From NCBI RefSeq assembly GCF_039522525.1, contig NZ_BAAADO010000001.1:620001-684000 (forward strand): a stretch of DNA of 64,000 nt. The letters run 5' to 3'. This document shows positions 1-9,495 of this stretch, piece by piece; positions within the stretch are counted from its first letter, which is position 1, and every line of letters starts with the position of its first letter. Position numbers and translations under genes: made by a program. The notes beneath the pieces were generated by a model that ran no database searches, had not been told where the DNA came from, and saw only the letters and a list, made by a program, of their open reading frames with translations. This stretch comes from Salinibacillus aidingensis (GTDB lineage: Bacteria; Bacillota; Bacilli; Bacillales; Alkalibacillaceae).

Positions 1-11
1 ACAATAGCCAC
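1..11 (-). CDS. coaE: Dephospho-CoA kinase, first codons only (runs off the window)
   Basis: Only the first codons lie in the window. On the minus strand an AAAGGAG ribosome binding site, overlapping the ytaF stop codon, is followed nine bases later by GTG GCT ATT, reading Met-Ala-Ile. This fits the start of CoaE, which performs the last step of coenzyme A synthesis and follows ytaF in B. subtilis. The call rests on the ribosome binding site and synteny, because too little protein is visible. Confidence 0.45.
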
Positions 12-29
12 TTTTCCGAACTCCTTTAA

Positions 30-665
30 TTATGATAATTTAAAAAAACCAAGCAAAATTAAAATAACACCAGGAAGAAACGCAAATTTCTCAACCCACT
101 TCCACTTCGATAAAACGTATCCGCTTTTGGTACCCATAAACAGAAACAGACTGGACATAAAGGCAATACAGCCTGCCGTTAAGAAAGGAGAAAAGCCAAA
201 TATAGCAGCACCAATTCCGGCACCGAAAGCATCTAATGATAATGCGGTTCCTAAAACAAAGGCCTCAAGCCCCTTAATATCTCCTGAAGAATCCATATCT
301 GCCTGGTTCGGATCCTTTAATATCTGGATGACAATGCCAAGGGATTTTATTTCCCACTTAAACAGATATACCTTAGAATGACTTTTGGCTTCCTTTTGAT
401 CACGAAAGAATTGATAAATAACCCATATCCCTATCCCGATAAATAACGTTCCGCCAATAATATCTGCAATGGCAGGAGAAAAAAGCCCAACGACCTGTTT
501 TCCAATCAGCATTGCAAATGTAAAAACAATAGCTGTAACGAACCCTATATAAAGCAGTGATTTTACAGGAATCCTTACTTTACGAAGACCAAACGTAAAT
601 CCTGCAGCAAAACTATCAAAACTGACGGCAAAACTAAGCAAACCTAACGTTAACCATTCCGCCAT
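30..665 (-). CDS. ytaF: Sporulation membrane protein YtaF (MntP/YtaF family)
   Basis: A 211-residue polytopic membrane protein. Two similar halves each carry a short acidic Ser-Leu-Asp/Ser-Phe-Asp-type motif in a helix (SFAVSFDSFAAGF near the N-terminus, TALSLDAFGAGIG near residue 150), the pattern of the YtaF/MntP manganese-exporter-like family. YtaF is a sporulation-associated protein in Bacillus; its transported substrate is not settled. The ATG at 665 was chosen over an upstream in-frame start because AGGAGGG sits ten bases before it. It lies between mutM and coaE, as in B. subtilis, and is probably cotranscribed with them. Confidence 0.88.
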   Translation of the reverse strand: MAEWLTLGLLSFAVSFDSFAAGFTFGLRKVRIPVKSLLYIGFVTAIVFTFAMLIGKQVVGLFSPAIADIIGGTLFIGIGIWVIYQFFRDQKEAKSHSKVYLFKWEIKSLGIVIQILKDPNQADMDSSGDIKGLEAFVLGTALSLDAFGAGIGAAIFGFSPFLTAGCIAFMSSLFLFMGTKSGYVLSKWKWVEKFAFLPGVILILLGFFKLS

Positions 666-735
666 AGGATCGGCTCCCTCCTGCAAATATCTAGACTATT
701 ATATGGAGGGAGCCCCTTCTTCGTGCCAATTCTGT

Positions 736-1566
736 TTATTTTTGCTTCTGACAATAGGGACATACATGAGTCCCCCGGCCACCAACTTTTATTTTTTCAA
801 TGGAGTGACCACGGCGTTTACAATCCTGTCCTTCTCGTCCATAGACAAAGAGCTGTAATTGAAACAGACCCATTTCACCCAGACTGTTTAAATAGGATCG
901 GATGGTTGTACCTCCTGCAGCTACAGCATCATTCAGCGTATGAACGATTTCCTCGGCTAATACAGAGCATTCTTCTTTCGAGAGCTCTGAGGCAATGGTT
1001 AGCGGATGGATTCTGCTTCTGAATAAGGCTTCATCTACATAGATGTTTCCCAGTCCTGCAACAACGGTCTGGTCCAACAAGGTATTTTTTATGTTCCGGG
1101 TTGTCCTCTGACATTTCTGGTAAAGGTAGTCAGAGTTGAAATTTTCATCAAACGGTTCTGGACCAAGCTTATTAAGAGGGGGAAGTGACCATTCCTTCCC
1201 CTTTTCGTATAAGTGCATCGTTCCAAATTTCCTTACATCTTTATACCTCAGCTCGGTTCCATCCGCAAAATGAAAGATGACATGGGTATGCTTATCTACA
1301 GGCTCACCCTGGTCATAAATGGCGTACTTCCCTTCCATTCGTAAATGGGAAATGAGCACGTGATGATCTAAATAAAACAGCAGGAACTTTCCTTTTCGTC
1401 CCAGCCCCTCTATCGTTTGACCCTTGATTTCCTCCTGAAACGCCTCAGGTTCTTTTGGGTATTGTACAATGTTTTCCCAGCGTATCGTTACATCCTGTAT
1501 TTTTTTACCAACCACAATCTGTTTCAGTGTTTTTTTTACAGTTTCTACTTCTGGCAGTTCTGGCAT
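736..1566 (-). CDS. mutM: Formamidopyrimidine-DNA glycosylase (Fpg/MutM)
   Basis: A 276-residue base-excision repair enzyme that removes 8-oxoguanine and formamidopyrimidines and cleaves the abasic strand. The mature N-terminus PELPEVE, with the catalytic Pro and Glu, is intact, as is the GRKGKF lysine loop. The C-terminal zinc finger is unusual: the family normally has Cys-x2-Cys-x16-Cys-x2-Cys, but here the first pair reads C-K-R-R, so Arg (CGT) replaces the second Cys (TGT). The last pair CPYC is intact. Full length otherwise. The gene starts 17 bases after the polA stop with a good ribosome binding site, so polA-mutM-ytaF-coaE look like one operon. Activity cannot be assumed with a damaged finger. 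Confidence 0.93.
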   Translation of the reverse strand: MPELPEVETVKKTLKQIVVGKKIQDVTIRWENIVQYPKEPEAFQEEIKGQTIEGLGRKGKFLLFYLDHHVLISHLRMEGKYAIYDQGEPVDKHTHVIFHFADGTELRYKDVRKFGTMHLYEKGKEWSLPPLNKLGPEPFDENFNSDYLYQKCQRTTRNIKNTLLDQTVVAGLGNIYVDEALFRSRIHPLTIASELSKEECSVLAEEIVHTLNDAVAAGGTTIRSYLNSLGEMGLFQLQLFVYGREGQDCKRRGHSIEKIKVGGRGTHVCPYCQKQK

Positions 1567-1583
1567 TTTGCTTCGCTCCCTGA

Positions 1584-4223
1584 TTATTTCGCATCAAACC
1601 ATGTTGTACCATGGGCAAAATCGACTTTTAATGGAACATCCAATTGAACCGTATTTACCATAACGTCCAGCACGGTCTGCTGAAGCTGTTCCACCTCATT
1701 TTCAGGTGCCTCTAAGATCAACTCATCGTGGACCTGAAGCAGTAATTTAGCCTCAAACTTTTCCTCTTCCAGACGAGCCGCTAAATCGATCATCGCTTTT
1801 TTAATAATATCAGCAGCACTTCCCTGAATAGGTGTGTTCATTGCTGTACGTTCTGCAAAGCTTCTCCGGTTAAAATTACGGCTGTTGATTTCAGGTAAGT
1901 AACGGCGTCTGTTCATAAGGGTTTGAACATAACCATTTTGTTTTGCTTCCTTCACAATTTCATCCATATACTTCTTCACGCCGGGAAAGCTCTCAAAGTA
2001 GGCTTCAATAAACGCCTTTGCTTCCTTTCTGGTAATGCCAAGACTTTGGCTTAAACCGTAATCACTGATCCCATATACAATTCCAAAGTTTACAGCCTTT
2101 GCCTGGCGCCTCATATTGGACGTCACATCATCCTCGCTAACGTTAAACACATCCATCGCTGTCTTTGTATGAATATCCTGGTTATTTCGGAAGGCATCAA
2201 TCAGTTTTTCATCACCAGCTATATGCGCCAGTACTCTTAGTTCAATTTGGGAATAATCTCCTGCAAAAATGACCCAGTTTTCATTTGAAGGAACGAAGGC
2301 CTGGCGAATCTTTCTTCCTTCTTCAAGACGAATCGGTATATTTTGCAGGTTTGGTTCTGTAGAGCTTAATCGTCCAGTTTGTGTTAAAGCCTGATTAAAT
2401 CTTGTATGAATTTTTTGTTCATCTTCATCAACGACTTTTAACAATCCCTCTATGTAAGTAGACTGTAATTTGCCCAACTGGCGATATAGCAGGATCTTAG
2501 GCATAATCTCATGTTTGTCCTTCAGCTGTTCCAGTACATCAGCTGCCGTTGAATAGCCCGTTTTTGTCTTTTTAATCACTGGGAGCTCCAGTTTTTCAAA
2601 TAGGATAACGCCCAGCTGTTTAGGTGAGTTTATATTAAAGCGTTCGCCGGCTAATTCATAAATTTCCTGTTCCAGGGTGTCCAAACGCTCTTTTAACTCC
2701 TCGCCCATTTCATTAAGACGATTGGTGTCAACCTTTACCCCGTAATACTCCATTTCACCCAGAACGGTAGCTAACGGAAGCTCAAGCTCCGTATATAAGC
2801 GTTGCTGATCATTTTCTTTCAGCTTTTCTACAATCTGGTCTTTTAAATGAAAAATCGCGTTCGCCTTTCTCACCACATGTTCAGACAAGACCTCAGACTC
2901 CGGAACCTTCTGCTTTGCTCCCTTTCCAAATACTTCCTCATCATAGGAAAGGTTATGATAATTCATTCGCTGACTGATGGAGGGAACATCATGATGATTT
3001 TCTGCCGGGTTAATAATATAGGAAGCCAGCAGCATATCAAAGCTTAAGCCCTTGATATCAATCCCTTTCCGTTTAAGGGCTACCGTTACCCGTTTCGCAT
3101 CAAATACAAATTTTTTCTTATCCTTGTTTTCAGCCCAGTTTTTAAATACGTCGGATTCCAATGCTGCCACGGTCGGGATGAAATAATGGCCCTGGTTATT
3201 TACCACACCAAAACCTAAAATCGTCCCATAGTAGTAATGTTCCTCAAGCATTTCAACAAATAATGCATCTTCACCTGTAAACATATCTGACTTAACGTCT
3301 TCTATAACTGTAAAATCAATATCTTCAAGAGCGTCGGCCTGCTCTTCTGTCTCAGCTTCTCCTCCATCAATTCGGGTCAGCAGTGAATGGAAGCCCAGTT
3401 CTTTAAAGAGTCCCAGCACCTTTTGTGATGGATAGCCATCATAGGTAACATCCGTCAATTTCACAGTTACAGGAGAATCCCGATTAATCGTAGCCAGTTC
3501 CTTACTCATAAATGCATCATCTTTATGGTTTTCCAGCTTTTCCTTTAATTTCTTTCCGCTTACTTCATCCATGTTTTCATAAATCGATTCTAGAGTACCA
3601 AACTGATTTAACAGTTTAACTGCCGTCTTTTCGCCAACCCCTGGTATACCCGGAATGTTGTCTGAACTATCCCCCATCAGTGCCTTCATATCGACGACCT
3701 GATCAGGGCGAATCCCCATTTTTTCCTCTAAGAAATCCGGTGTGTAATTTTCAATGTTGGTGACTCCCTTTTTGGTTAATGAAACATTCACATCCTTGTC
3801 CACTAATTGTAAAAGGTCCCGGTCACCTGAAATGACTTTCACCTCCATATCATCCTGCTTTGCAGACTTAGAGAGGGTGCCAATAATATCATCAGCTTCA
3901 AATTGATCTATTTCATAATGGGAAATCTCAAAGGATTCAAGTAATTCTTTAACTAGTGGAAACTGCTCAGAAAGCTCAGATGGAGTTTTCTGACGACCAC
4001 CTTTGTATTCTGTATAGGTTTTATGACGAAAAGTTGTTTTCCCTGCATCAAAGGCCACCAGTAAATGGGTCGGCTTTTCTTCCTCCAAAATCCTTAAAAG
4101 CATTGTTGTAAATCCGTACACAGCATTTGTGTAAACCCCTTTTTCATTGTTCAGTAAAGGCAAGGCAAAAAAGGCACGATACAAAATACTGTTCCCGTCA
4201 ATCAATACTAATTTTTGTGACAT
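1584..4223 (-). CDS. polA: DNA polymerase I
   Basis: An 879-residue repair polymerase. The N-terminal 5'-3' exonuclease domain (about residues 1-290) contains LIDGNS, the FEADDIIGT metal site and the DSSDNIPG motif. The middle 3'-5' exonuclease-like domain lacks the usual Asp-x-Glu metal ligands (VEML instead), as in B. subtilis and Geobacillus, so proofreading is probably absent. The polymerase domain has motif A (DYSQIELRVLAHI), motif B (RRQAKAVNFGIVYG) and motif C (VHDELILE). The ATG at 4223 was chosen because GAGGAG lies seven bases upstream; an in-frame ATG at 4244 lacks one. It is preceded by a terminator separating it from hflKC. Confidence 0.96.
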   Translation of the reverse strand: MSQKLVLIDGNSILYRAFFALPLLNNEKGVYTNAVYGFTTMLLRILEEEKPTHLLVAFDAGKTTFRHKTYTEYKGGRQKTPSELSEQFPLVKELLESFEISHYEIDQFEADDIIGTLSKSAKQDDMEVKVISGDRDLLQLVDKDVNVSLTKKGVTNIENYTPDFLEEKMGIRPDQVVDMKALMGDSSDNIPGIPGVGEKTAVKLLNQFGTLESIYENMDEVSGKKLKEKLENHKDDAFMSKELATINRDSPVTVKLTDVTYDGYPSQKVLGLFKELGFHSLLTRIDGGEAETEEQADALEDIDFTVIEDVKSDMFTGEDALFVEMLEEHYYYGTILGFGVVNNQGHYFIPTVAALESDVFKNWAENKDKKKFVFDAKRVTVALKRKGIDIKGLSFDMLLASYIINPAENHHDVPSISQRMNYHNLSYDEEVFGKGAKQKVPESEVLSEHVVRKANAIFHLKDQIVEKLKENDQQRLYTELELPLATVLGEMEYYGVKVDTNRLNEMGEELKERLDTLEQEIYELAGERFNINSPKQLGVILFEKLELPVIKKTKTGYSTAADVLEQLKDKHEIMPKILLYRQLGKLQSTYIEGLLKVVDEDEQKIHTRFNQALTQTGRLSSTEPNLQNIPIRLEEGRKIRQAFVPSNENWVIFAGDYSQIELRVLAHIAGDEKLIDAFRNNQDIHTKTAMDVFNVSEDDVTSNMRRQAKAVNFGIVYGISDYGLSQSLGITRKEAKAFIEAYFESFPGVKKYMDEIVKEAKQNGYVQTLMNRRRYLPEINSRNFNRRSFAERTAMNTPIQGSAADIIKKAMIDLAARLEEEKFEAKLLLQVHDELILEAPENEVEQLQQTVLDVMVNTVQLDVPLKVDFAHGTTWFDAK

Positions 4224-4244
4224 CTTCCCACTCCTCATATTCAA

Positions 4245-4306
4245 TCAAAAAGACGTTTCTTTCCTTCTATTTTATCACGTATTGGATAAGAAGGAAAAAA
4301 ACGTCT
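4245..4306 (-). terminator. Intrinsic terminator between hflC and polA
   Basis: Minus-strand arms beginning AGACGTTT and ending AAACGTCT, with matching CCTTCT/AGAAGG inner parts, form a long interrupted hairpin followed by TTTTT. It ends the hflK-hflC transcript. The loop and its edge contain AT-rich sequence that could hold the polA promoter. Confidence 0.72.
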
Positions 4307-4315
4307 GTTTATTCA

Positions 4316-5242
4316 TTATTCCCCAAAATAACCGAGCAATGTCCTTGCATATGGTGAGTCGTGAGGGAGAATGATGGTCGTCTGATCATCCACCGTTGTC
4401 TTGTAGGATTCAAGGGTGCGATATAAACGGTAAAATTCAGGATCTTTGGAGAATGCTTCGTTATAAATCTGAGCTGCTTCCTGTTCTCCTTCCGCCCGAA
4501 TTTGTTCTGCATCTGCTCTTGCCTTGGACAGCATTTCCTGTACCTCACGGTCGGTTTCTGCCATGATACGGCTCTTTTCCGCTTCACCTCTTGACAAGTA
4601 TTCCTGTGCTGTTGATTCTCTTTCAGAAATCATTCTCGTATACACGGATTGTTCATTGGCTTCTGGTAAGTCCGTACGTTTAATTCGCACATCCCTTACT
4701 TCTGCACCATAATCACTTAATAACTCATTAACCCTCTCCGTGATTCTGATATTCAAATCACTTCTGGATGACTTTTCATCATTAATGATTTCTTCATAAT
4801 TCATTTGTCCTAGTTCCGTTCGAACCGTGGAGAAAATAAATTCTCCCATTCTGGACTGGGCCCCTACGACAGTTTTTGCAGTATTAATCATTCTGGTTGG
4901 ATCAGTGATACGCCAAACTGCATAGTTGTCAATAATAATTCGCTTTTTATCAAGCGTGTTAATCTCCTGCTCTTCCATATCATAACTCATATTTTTGTTT
5001 GGCAATGTTGTTGTCGTCTGAATAAATGGAATCTTAAAGTGAAGCCCGGGTTCACCTTCTACATGTACAACCTCTCCAAACTGGCGGACCACTTTATACT
5101 CTCCCTCTTTCGTAATCATCATGCTGTTTAAAATCGTTATCAGCAGAATAATCAGTATGAGGATGGAAATTCCAGCCTTCATATATTTTCTGAAGTTCAC
5201 AGGTTTTGACGTCTTCATGTCAAAAACATTTTCATCACTCAT
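4316..5242 (-). CDS. hflC: HflC-like SPFH/band 7 membrane protease modulator
   Basis: A 308-residue protein with one N-terminal membrane helix (about residues 18-38) and an SPFH/band 7 domain, followed by an Ala/Glu-rich coiled coil. In E. coli, HflC pairs with HflK around the FtsH protease. The start at 5242 (MSDENVF) has GAAGGGAG upstream and overlaps the hflK stop by a few bases, which suggests translational coupling. The HflK-HflC order supports the assignment over flotillin. The pair lies between polA and phoR, where B. subtilis has no such genes. Confidence 0.88.
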   Translation of the reverse strand: MSDENVFDMKTSKPVNFRKYMKAGISILILIILLITILNSMMITKEGEYKVVRQFGEVVHVEGEPGLHFKIPFIQTTTTLPNKNMSYDMEEQEINTLDKKRIIIDNYAVWRITDPTRMINTAKTVVGAQSRMGEFIFSTVRTELGQMNYEEIINDEKSSRSDLNIRITERVNELLSDYGAEVRDVRIKRTDLPEANEQSVYTRMISERESTAQEYLSRGEAEKSRIMAETDREVQEMLSKARADAEQIRAEGEQEAAQIYNEAFSKDPEFYRLYRTLESYKTTVDDQTTIILPHDSPYARTLLGYFGE

Positions 5243-6221
5243 TGCTATTGCTCCCTTCTGCCTCATCTGTATTTTGCGATGTCTCGCTATCGCCCGGACG
5301 AATGGTCTGGGTATTTGCCTGATTCGTTAAAGGTAAATATTGAAGTGTATTTCCATCCTCATTCAGAATATAAACCTGTGCATTCGGCAATACATCCTCA
5401 AGGGTTTCAATGACCAGGCGATCTCTGGTTACATCAGGTGAGTCTGCATATTCTTCATATAAGGCATTGAACTGGGAAATATCCCCACGGGCCTTTTCAA
5501 TTCTTTCTACTTTATCCCCTTCAGCGCGCGAAATGATTGCATCCTTTTCCCCTAATGCTTCTTCTACCTGTTGATTTTCATATTTCCTTGCCTCATTAAT
5601 CTTTGTATTCATCGTTTCTCTGGCATCTGTTACTTTTGTGAATGCTTTTCGTACTTCCTGATTGGGCAAGTCTACTTCCTGCAGCTTCACATCAAGTATG
5701 GATATCCCAATGTCATAGTCTGATATGAGCTTCGTCAGTAAATCCCGAACGTCATTTTCTATTTCCGCTTTTCCGGAAGTTAAGGCTTCATCAATTTCAG
5801 ATGTTCCGATAATCCCTCTTAAAGAAGCTGAAGTAGCGTTCTCTAAGACGCCTTTGGGGTCGGTTGAATTAAACAAGTATTTCTCAGGTTCTATTATTCT
5901 CCACTGAACGACCAGATCGGCCAGAACAATATTTTCATCTCCGGTAATCATCCTTATTACATCAGCATCCTCTTCACTGTCAGGATCATAACCGAAGTCC
6001 AGGCTAAAGGTTTCCTGTGACAGGGTTTCTACCGTCTGAATCGGCCATGGCAATTTGAAATGCAGACCAGGCTCCGTGTTCGTTTCCTCTGCTTCCCCAA
6101 GAGTGATGACCACTGCCTGCTCAGATTCGTCAACGGTATACCAGCTTGTAGCAACTGACAAACCTAGAATGATAATAATGATTACTATTCCGATCCACAT
6201 ATATATCCGACGTAAACTCAT
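5235..6221 (-). CDS. hflK: HflK-like SPFH/band 7 membrane protease modulator
   Basis: A 328-residue partner of HflC. It has an N-terminal membrane anchor (about residues 7-27), a band 7 domain beginning with the typical EQAVVITLGE stretch, a helical region rich in Glu, Lys and Arg, and an acidic low-complexity C-terminal tail rich in Ser, Asn and Glu. It probably assembles with HflC into a membrane cage that controls FtsH access to substrates. It is the first gene of a two-gene operon, with AGGAGGGC before ATG. Confidence 0.88.
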   Translation of the reverse strand: MSLRRIYMWIGIVIIIIILGLSVATSWYTVDESEQAVVITLGEAEETNTEPGLHFKLPWPIQTVETLSQETFSLDFGYDPDSEEDADVIRMITGDENIVLADLVVQWRIIEPEKYLFNSTDPKGVLENATSASLRGIIGTSEIDEALTSGKAEIENDVRDLLTKLISDYDIGISILDVKLQEVDLPNQEVRKAFTKVTDARETMNTKINEARKYENQQVEEALGEKDAIISRAEGDKVERIEKARGDISQFNALYEEYADSPDVTRDRLVIETLEDVLPNAQVYILNEDGNTLQYLPLTNQANTQTIRPGDSETSQNTDEAEGSNSNE

Positions 6222-6297
6222 GTGGTGCCCTCCTATGTACCTATATATTTTTTTACAATTGTATTACGATTAACGTACAAAAAGGTTTCAATAACAA

Positions 6298-6329
6298 CAA
6301 AAAAAAGATAGAGACTTTTAATCTCTATC
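6298..6329 (-). terminator. Intrinsic terminator after phoR
   Basis: The minus strand reads GATAGAGA, a short loop, TCTCTATC, then eight T residues. A perfect 8-bp stem and U-tract end the phoP-phoR transcript before hflK. Confidence 0.85.
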
Positions 6330-6395
6330 AAACAGTTAATTCGGATGAAAGGGTTATTATATAGATTATCAGACGATTATTTAGCTGCTATGTAT

Positions 6396-8150
6396 TTAAG
6401 ATGAAGATTCTGTAAACTTCTTCGGAACCCTGACAGAAAATGTTGTTCCTTCATTAATTGTACTCTCTACCTCAATTTTCCCATCGTGTGCCTCTGCTAT
6501 ATGTTTAACAATGGCTAGACCTAATCCTGTCCCTCCGGAGTTCCTGCTTCTCGCCTTATCCACACGATAAAACCGTTCAAAAATTCTCGGAAGGTGCTCC
6601 TGTGGAATGCCAATACCTGTATCTGTTATGTTAATTTGGACCTCATTCCTGTTCTCTTCTGCTCCTATATTTATCTGACCGTCTTCTGGTGTATAGTGAA
6701 TTGCATTTGACAGCAGATTTAATAATAGCTGTGTAAAACGAGTGGCGTCTGCTTCAAGCTCCAGCGAAGGGGCAACGTCCACTTTTACTTGAATTTGTTT
6801 TTCTTCAGCCGAATGACGTACAAGGGAGAGGACATCATCAATCAGACTTTTTAGTTTAATCCTGTCTATATTTAAGTGGAAATCCTCTTTTTCAAGTTTT
6901 GACAGCTCCAGCAAATCACTGATTAATAATTGCAGCCTTCCACTTTCCTTATGAATAATAGATAAAAATTTCTCTCGTACTTCAGGATCTTCCTGTGCTC
7001 CGCCTAATAGAGTTTCAGCAAATCCTCTTATGGACGTAATAGGTGTTTTCAGTTCATGAGAAACATTCGCAACAAAGTCCTTTCTCATTTCCTCAAGACG
7101 CTTCAAATCAGTAATATCATGAAAAACAAGGACAACACCCTTCCATCTTTTCTGGTGGTTGAAAATAGGTGCCCCGGAAATCATAAAAAAGCGTCGTTCA
7201 ATATCAAAAGGAACAACCAGTGTCCTCTGGATATTCTCTTCAAACATAAATACATCTCTTACCGTATCATGTACCTGATTATAGGAAAGAGCCTCATAAT
7301 ATAAATAGCCTAAATAAGAGGCAGAATCTCCTTTAAATGTGTTAAGAAAAGAACGATTCACTAACTGAATATACCCTTTCTCATTTATTAAAATCAAACC
7401 GCTATCCATGTTTTCAACAACAGCCATTAAACGATCGTTTTGTATCTCTCGCTGCAAATTCATCTCATATAAATTTCTGGCCAGCAGGTTGATTGAATTT
7501 GTCAGTTTTCCCGTTTCCCCATACTGCGTTTCGTACGTGCGGGCATTGTAGTTTCCCTCTGCAAGCTGGTAAGCCACATGGGATGCACTCCGAACAGGCC
7601 TAACATATTTATCCATAAAGTGATAGCCAATAATAAAAATAATAATAAGTACCATAAATAAAACAACACCGATAAGCAGCCATATATTGGCTGTAATCCC
7701 ACTCACTGATTTTATGGGCAGCACAAATATGAGCGTGCCTTCGTTATTATCCAGAGATTTTTTTGAATAATACAGCCCTTCATGCAGTGAGTGATCCTCG
7801 TTCTTTAAATCTGCCATGTTGCCTTGCAGAAATTGAATAATCTCAGATGGATTTTTATCCGTCACCTGTCCAGCAGTATTCAGAACCAATTCCTGTTCAT
7901 GATTAAACCATAAAATGCCTAATTTCAGCTGATTACTTACCGTTTTTAACAAGTTAGCTTTATTTCCTTCTGCCTGTTCAGTATCATCCAATAATTGACC
8001 AATATATTCACTTTCTGCGCTGACTCTCTCATCAACAGCATCCAGCGTGAATTTCTTTGTAATTTGTACAAGCAAAAAACCAATAATGACCATACTGACG
8101 ACAATTAAAACAGCATAAATCATAAACGTACGAGATGATGATTTATTCAT
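6396..8150 (-). CDS. phoR: Phosphate-regulation sensor histidine kinase PhoR
   Basis: A 584-residue membrane kinase. Order: TM1 (about 10-30), extracytoplasmic sensor domain (about 31-150), TM2 (about 155-178), HAMP, PAS (about 240-345), HisKA with phospho-accepting His near residue 362 (NVSHELKTP), and an HATPase with N box NLLSNAIHYT and G boxes DTGIGIP and GGTGLGL. It phosphorylates PhoP in response to phosphate limitation, sensed in B. subtilis through wall teichoic acid intermediates. Its ATG abuts the phoP stop codon, so the two are coupled. The VicK/WalK kinase is similar, but the polA-phoRP-mdh setting supports PhoR. Confidence 0.92.
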   Translation of the reverse strand: MNKSSSRTFMIYAVLIVVSMVIIGFLLVQITKKFTLDAVDERVSAESEYIGQLLDDTEQAEGNKANLLKTVSNQLKLGILWFNHEQELVLNTAGQVTDKNPSEIIQFLQGNMADLKNEDHSLHEGLYYSKKSLDNNEGTLIFVLPIKSVSGITANIWLLIGVVLFMVLIIIFIIGYHFMDKYVRPVRSASHVAYQLAEGNYNARTYETQYGETGKLTNSINLLARNLYEMNLQREIQNDRLMAVVENMDSGLILINEKGYIQLVNRSFLNTFKGDSASYLGYLYYEALSYNQVHDTVRDVFMFEENIQRTLVVPFDIERRFFMISGAPIFNHQKRWKGVVLVFHDITDLKRLEEMRKDFVANVSHELKTPITSIRGFAETLLGGAQEDPEVREKFLSIIHKESGRLQLLISDLLELSKLEKEDFHLNIDRIKLKSLIDDVLSLVRHSAEEKQIQVKVDVAPSLELEADATRFTQLLLNLLSNAIHYTPEDGQINIGAEENRNEVQINITDTGIGIPQEHLPRIFERFYRVDKARSRNSGGTGLGLAIVKHIAEAHDGKIEVESTINEGTTFSVRVPKKFTESSS

Positions 8151-8846
8151 TTATTTAGGAGCCTCCAATTTGTAGCCAAGCCCTCTAATCGTTTTAATAT
8201 ATGCAGGTTTTTTTGTATCAGGTTCAATTTTTTCCCGCAAATGACTGATATGCACATCGACAATCCTGGTATCACCAACAAAATCATAATTCCAGACAGC
8301 ACTTAACAGCTGATCTCTCGACAGGACTTTTCCAAAATTCCGGGCAAGATATAAAAGCAATTCAAACTCTTTAGGTGTGAATTCCAACAACTGCTGATTC
8401 ATATAGGCTTCATACTGATCAGGATAGATAACGAGGTCGCTGATAACAATCTTATCAGAACTGTCATCATGATCCTTTTTCTTAAAACGTCTTAAAATCG
8501 CTTTAATACGTGCGACTACTTCACGGGGACTGAAGGGCTTTGTTAAATAGTCATCGGCTCCGATTTCAAGTCCGAGTACTCTGTCAAACTCCTCATCCTT
8601 TGCTGTCAGCATTAGAATCGGTACTTCCAGCCCTCTTTGACGAAGAGTGCGGCACACCTCCATCCCATCTAATTTAGGAAGCATTAAATCGAGGATAATC
8701 AGATCAAAATCTTCCTTATCAGCAGCATTCAAGGCTTCTTCTCCATCATAAACGGCTTCTGCTTCAAAACCTGCCTGTTCAATATTATACTTTAAGAGCG
8801 TTACAATAGATTCTTCATCGTCTACGATTAAAATTCGTTTCCCCAT
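8151..8846 (-). CDS. phoP: Phosphate-response regulator PhoP (OmpR family)
   Basis: A 231-residue response regulator. The receiver domain carries the DD pair (LIVDDEES), the phospho-accepting Asp in LIILDLMLP near residue 53, and the conserved Thr and Lys (MLTAKDEEF, LTKPFSPRE). The C-terminal winged helix (about 130-230) matches the OmpR/PhoB class. It activates genes for phosphate scavenging and controls teichoic acid genes in Bacillus. It is first in the operon with phoR and lies next to mdh as in B. subtilis. Confidence 0.93.
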   Translation of the reverse strand: MGKRILIVDDEESIVTLLKYNIEQAGFEAEAVYDGEEALNAADKEDFDLIILDLMLPKLDGMEVCRTLRQRGLEVPILMLTAKDEEFDRVLGLEIGADDYLTKPFSPREVVARIKAILRRFKKKDHDDSSDKIVISDLVIYPDQYEAYMNQQLLEFTPKEFELLLYLARNFGKVLSRDQLLSAVWNYDFVGDTRIVDVHISHLREKIEPDTKKPAYIKTIRGLGYKLEAPK

Positions 8847-8980
8847 TTAACCACCCCAACTTCTATTTACCTCCATCATATACCGTGCGAAAGAAAATAA
8901 AAAGAAGTCTAAATAAAAATTTACATGATATTTACATTGGTTCGATAAAGATTAGTTTGTACTCAGAAATCCATCCTATC

Positions 8981-9457
8981 CTAGTGAAAGTTTTCCAAAG
9001 AACGGCTGATGATCGACTCCGGCTGATAAGGGGGACAAACTTCAATTCTACCTTCTATAACGATATCCTGTTCTGAATCTGTGGCATAGATTTGCAGGAT
9101 GGTACGATGGTTTCCTGTATCAATTTCCATAACTTCCAATTGCAGATGAATTTCATCATCATGATAGACCGGTTTCTGATAGGAAAGATGTTGTTCAGTT
9201 ATATGGCTGCCAGGTCCGGGCAGCTGATTAGTTACTGCTGTTGAAATAAATCCGTTAAGCATGATGGAAGGAACAAGAGGACGTTTGTATGGTGTCTGCG
9301 AAGCGTAATCATGCTGAATATATAAAGGATTAGAATCATTCGTTAATCCTAAATACAGCAATAAATCCTTATCCTCCATTTTAACGTTCGTCTCATAGCT
9401 ATCTCCTATTTTAAGGTCATTGATTGAATGGCCCAGCTTTCTTTTTTTAAAGAACAT
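8981..9457 (-). CDS. MaoC-like hot-dog dehydratase domain protein
   Basis: A 158-residue protein that resembles small MaoC-type (R)-hydratases: GDSYETNVKMEDKDL near the start, then LGLTNDSNPLYIQHDYA with the Asp/His catalytic pattern of this fold. Such proteins hydrate enoyl-CoA or act on related acyl thioesters. Its substrate is unknown. AGGAGGTG precedes the ATG. It is separated from mdh upstream by a terminator and from phoP by about 130 bases, so it probably has its own promoter. Confidence 0.75.
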   Translation of the reverse strand: MFFKKRKLGHSINDLKIGDSYETNVKMEDKDLLLYLGLTNDSNPLYIQHDYASQTPYKRPLVPSIMLNGFISTAVTNQLPGPGSHITEQHLSYQKPVYHDDEIHLQLEVMEIDTGNHRTILQIYATDSEQDIVIEGRIEVCPPYQPESIISRSLENFH

Positions 9458-9495
9458 TTCAACACCTCCTATGTAAGCGTTTTCCTTAATGGTGT

